Shown here: one piece after another, positions 63,599 to 64,000 of the stretch
Numbering within the stretch: position 1 is the stretch's first letter
How the letters are laid out: each line of letters starts with the position of its first letter
NCBI RefSeq assembly: GCF_042653545.1
Contig: NZ_JBHSIS010000003.1
Location: forward strand, 372,001 to 436,000
From: Actinophytocola glycyrrhizae
Lineage (GTDB): Bacteria > Actinomycetota > Actinomycetes > Mycobacteriales > Pseudonocardiaceae
Direction of reading: 5' to 3'
Length of the DNA stretch: 64,000 nt
Program-made: the position numbers and the translations under genes
The notes under the pieces: generated by a model
Seen by the model: only the letters and a program-made list of their open reading frames with translations
Databases searched by the model: none
Told to the model about the DNA's origin: nothing

Positions 63599-64000
63599 GT
63601 GGCTTACCCAGACGATCTGCTCAGTGACGGTGAGCGCATCATCCTGCACAAGCACTCGCACTGGAAGATGCTGCTCCTCCCGTACGTCGTCCTGATCGCC
63701 ACACTGGGTCTCGGCGTCTGGCTGGTCATGCTCGTGAAGGACACGTCGTGGAGCATGGCGGGCCTCATCGCGATCGGCGCGGTCGCGTTGATCATCCTCG
63801 TCTGGCTGTTCTTCATCCCGTTCGTCCGCTGGCGCACCACGCACTTCATCGTCACCACCGACCGGGTCATGGCGCGTGAGGGCGTGGTCAACCGGACCGG
63901 CATCGACATCCCGCTCGCCCGCATCAACAGCGTCCGGTTCGAGCACGGGCTCGTCGACCGGATCTTCGGCTGCGGCACGCTGATCATCGAGTCGGCGTCG
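63599..64000 (+). CDS. PH-domain (YdbS-like) membrane protein, 3' end outside window
   Basis: 134 residues visible from GTG 63599 with GGGAGG upstream; runs off the window. AYPDDLLSDGERIILHKHSHWKMLLLPYVVLIATLGLGVWLVMLVKD, second helix MAGLIAIGAVALIILVWLFFIPFVRW, then the bacterial PH-like domain RTTHFIVTTDRVMAREGVVNRTGIDIPLARINSVRFEHGLVDRIFGCGTLIIESA. Matches the position and type of M. tuberculosis Rv3278c, next to birA. Role unknown; such proteins sit in the membrane with a cytoplasmic PH domain. Confidence 0.88.
   Translation, partial: MAYPDDLLSDGERIILHKHSHWKMLLLPYVVLIATLGLGVWLVMLVKDTSWSMAGLIAIGAVALIILVWLFFIPFVRWRTTHFIVTTDRVMAREGVVNRTGIDIPLARINSVRFEHGLVDRIFGCGTLIIESAS

Noticed and set aside
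1..64000. tRNA, rRNA, IS elements, prophage or integrase genes
   Set aside because: None recognised in any intergenic gap or coding sequence; the gaps are accounted for by promoters, hairpins and the repeat families described.

Overview
The window is high-GC actinobacterial chromosome with GTG/TTG starts, many 4-bp ATGA/GTGA gene overlaps and strong G/C third-position bias. It looks like housekeeping DNA from a filamentous actinomycete, most likely Pseudonocardiaceae. The grounds are EspG/PPE-like type VII secretion proteins, an acyl-CoA carboxylase with an epsilon subunit, and a gene set that in Mycobacterium tuberculosis lies within Rv3278c-Rv3315c (PH-domain protein, birA, accD5, accE5, maf, accA3, glpD2, lpdA, punA, pmmB, upp, add, deoA, cdd). 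I see no IS element, prophage, CRISPR array, tRNA or rRNA.

Layout. 1-5.4 kb: the 3' part of an ebo-type metabolite-traffic cluster (TIM barrel fused to EboA, EboB, EboE, EboF) plus a coupled sugar-phosphate isomerase, closed by a hairpin. 5.5-10.6 kb: an exported TIM-barrel protein, xylulokinase, small membrane and coiled-coil proteins and a saccharopine-dehydrogenase-like reductase. 10.8-17.7 kb: a nucleoside ABC transporter (BMP lipoprotein, ATPase, two permeases) running into cytidine deaminase and thymidine phosphorylase. 18-25 kb, minus strand: M20 amidohydrolase, two small proteins, MeaB and methylmalonyl-CoA mutase. 25-38 kb: a Ser/Thr kinase coupled to purine nucleoside phosphorylase and a phosphopentose/hexose mutase, a flavodoxin-like protein, a MerR regulator, a Doc-like toxin-antitoxin pair, upp, then deoC with two aldehyde dehydrogenases. 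37.8-41.3 kb: a WXG100-like protein, an NlpC/P60 hydrolase, an unknown protein and two YbaB-like proteins. 41-51.7 kb: an acidic unknown protein, adenosine deaminase, a long coiled-coil protein, glpD/glpF/glpK, a gamma-glutamylcyclotransferase-like protein and LpdA. 52-54.7 kb: an EspG / PPE-like / small-partner operon. 55-64 kb: carboxylase alpha, Maf, an MFS exporter, carboxylase epsilon and beta, BirA and a PH-domain membrane protein (cut by the window end).

How the genes fit together. The nucleoside genes form one salvage/catabolic route: uptake, deamination (cdd, add), phosphorolysis (deoA, punA), pentose-1-phosphate isomerisation (mutase), deoxyribose-5-phosphate cleavage (deoC) and aldehyde oxidation. 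The carboxylase, BirA, MutAB and MeaB genes cover propionyl-CoA to succinyl-CoA chemistry.

The least explained signals are non-coding. A 22-bp tandem repeat family occurs four times, each time between two convergent genes and ending against the 3' end of the minus-strand gene. A second family of about 23-bp hairpin modules occurs at two places. A 13-bp palindrome, GTCCACWGTGGAC, sits inside coding sequence and uses rare codons. DnaA-box-like pairs spaced 18-19 bp occur three times. Many genes also appear leaderless, with a -10 hexamer 6-8 nt before the start codon.
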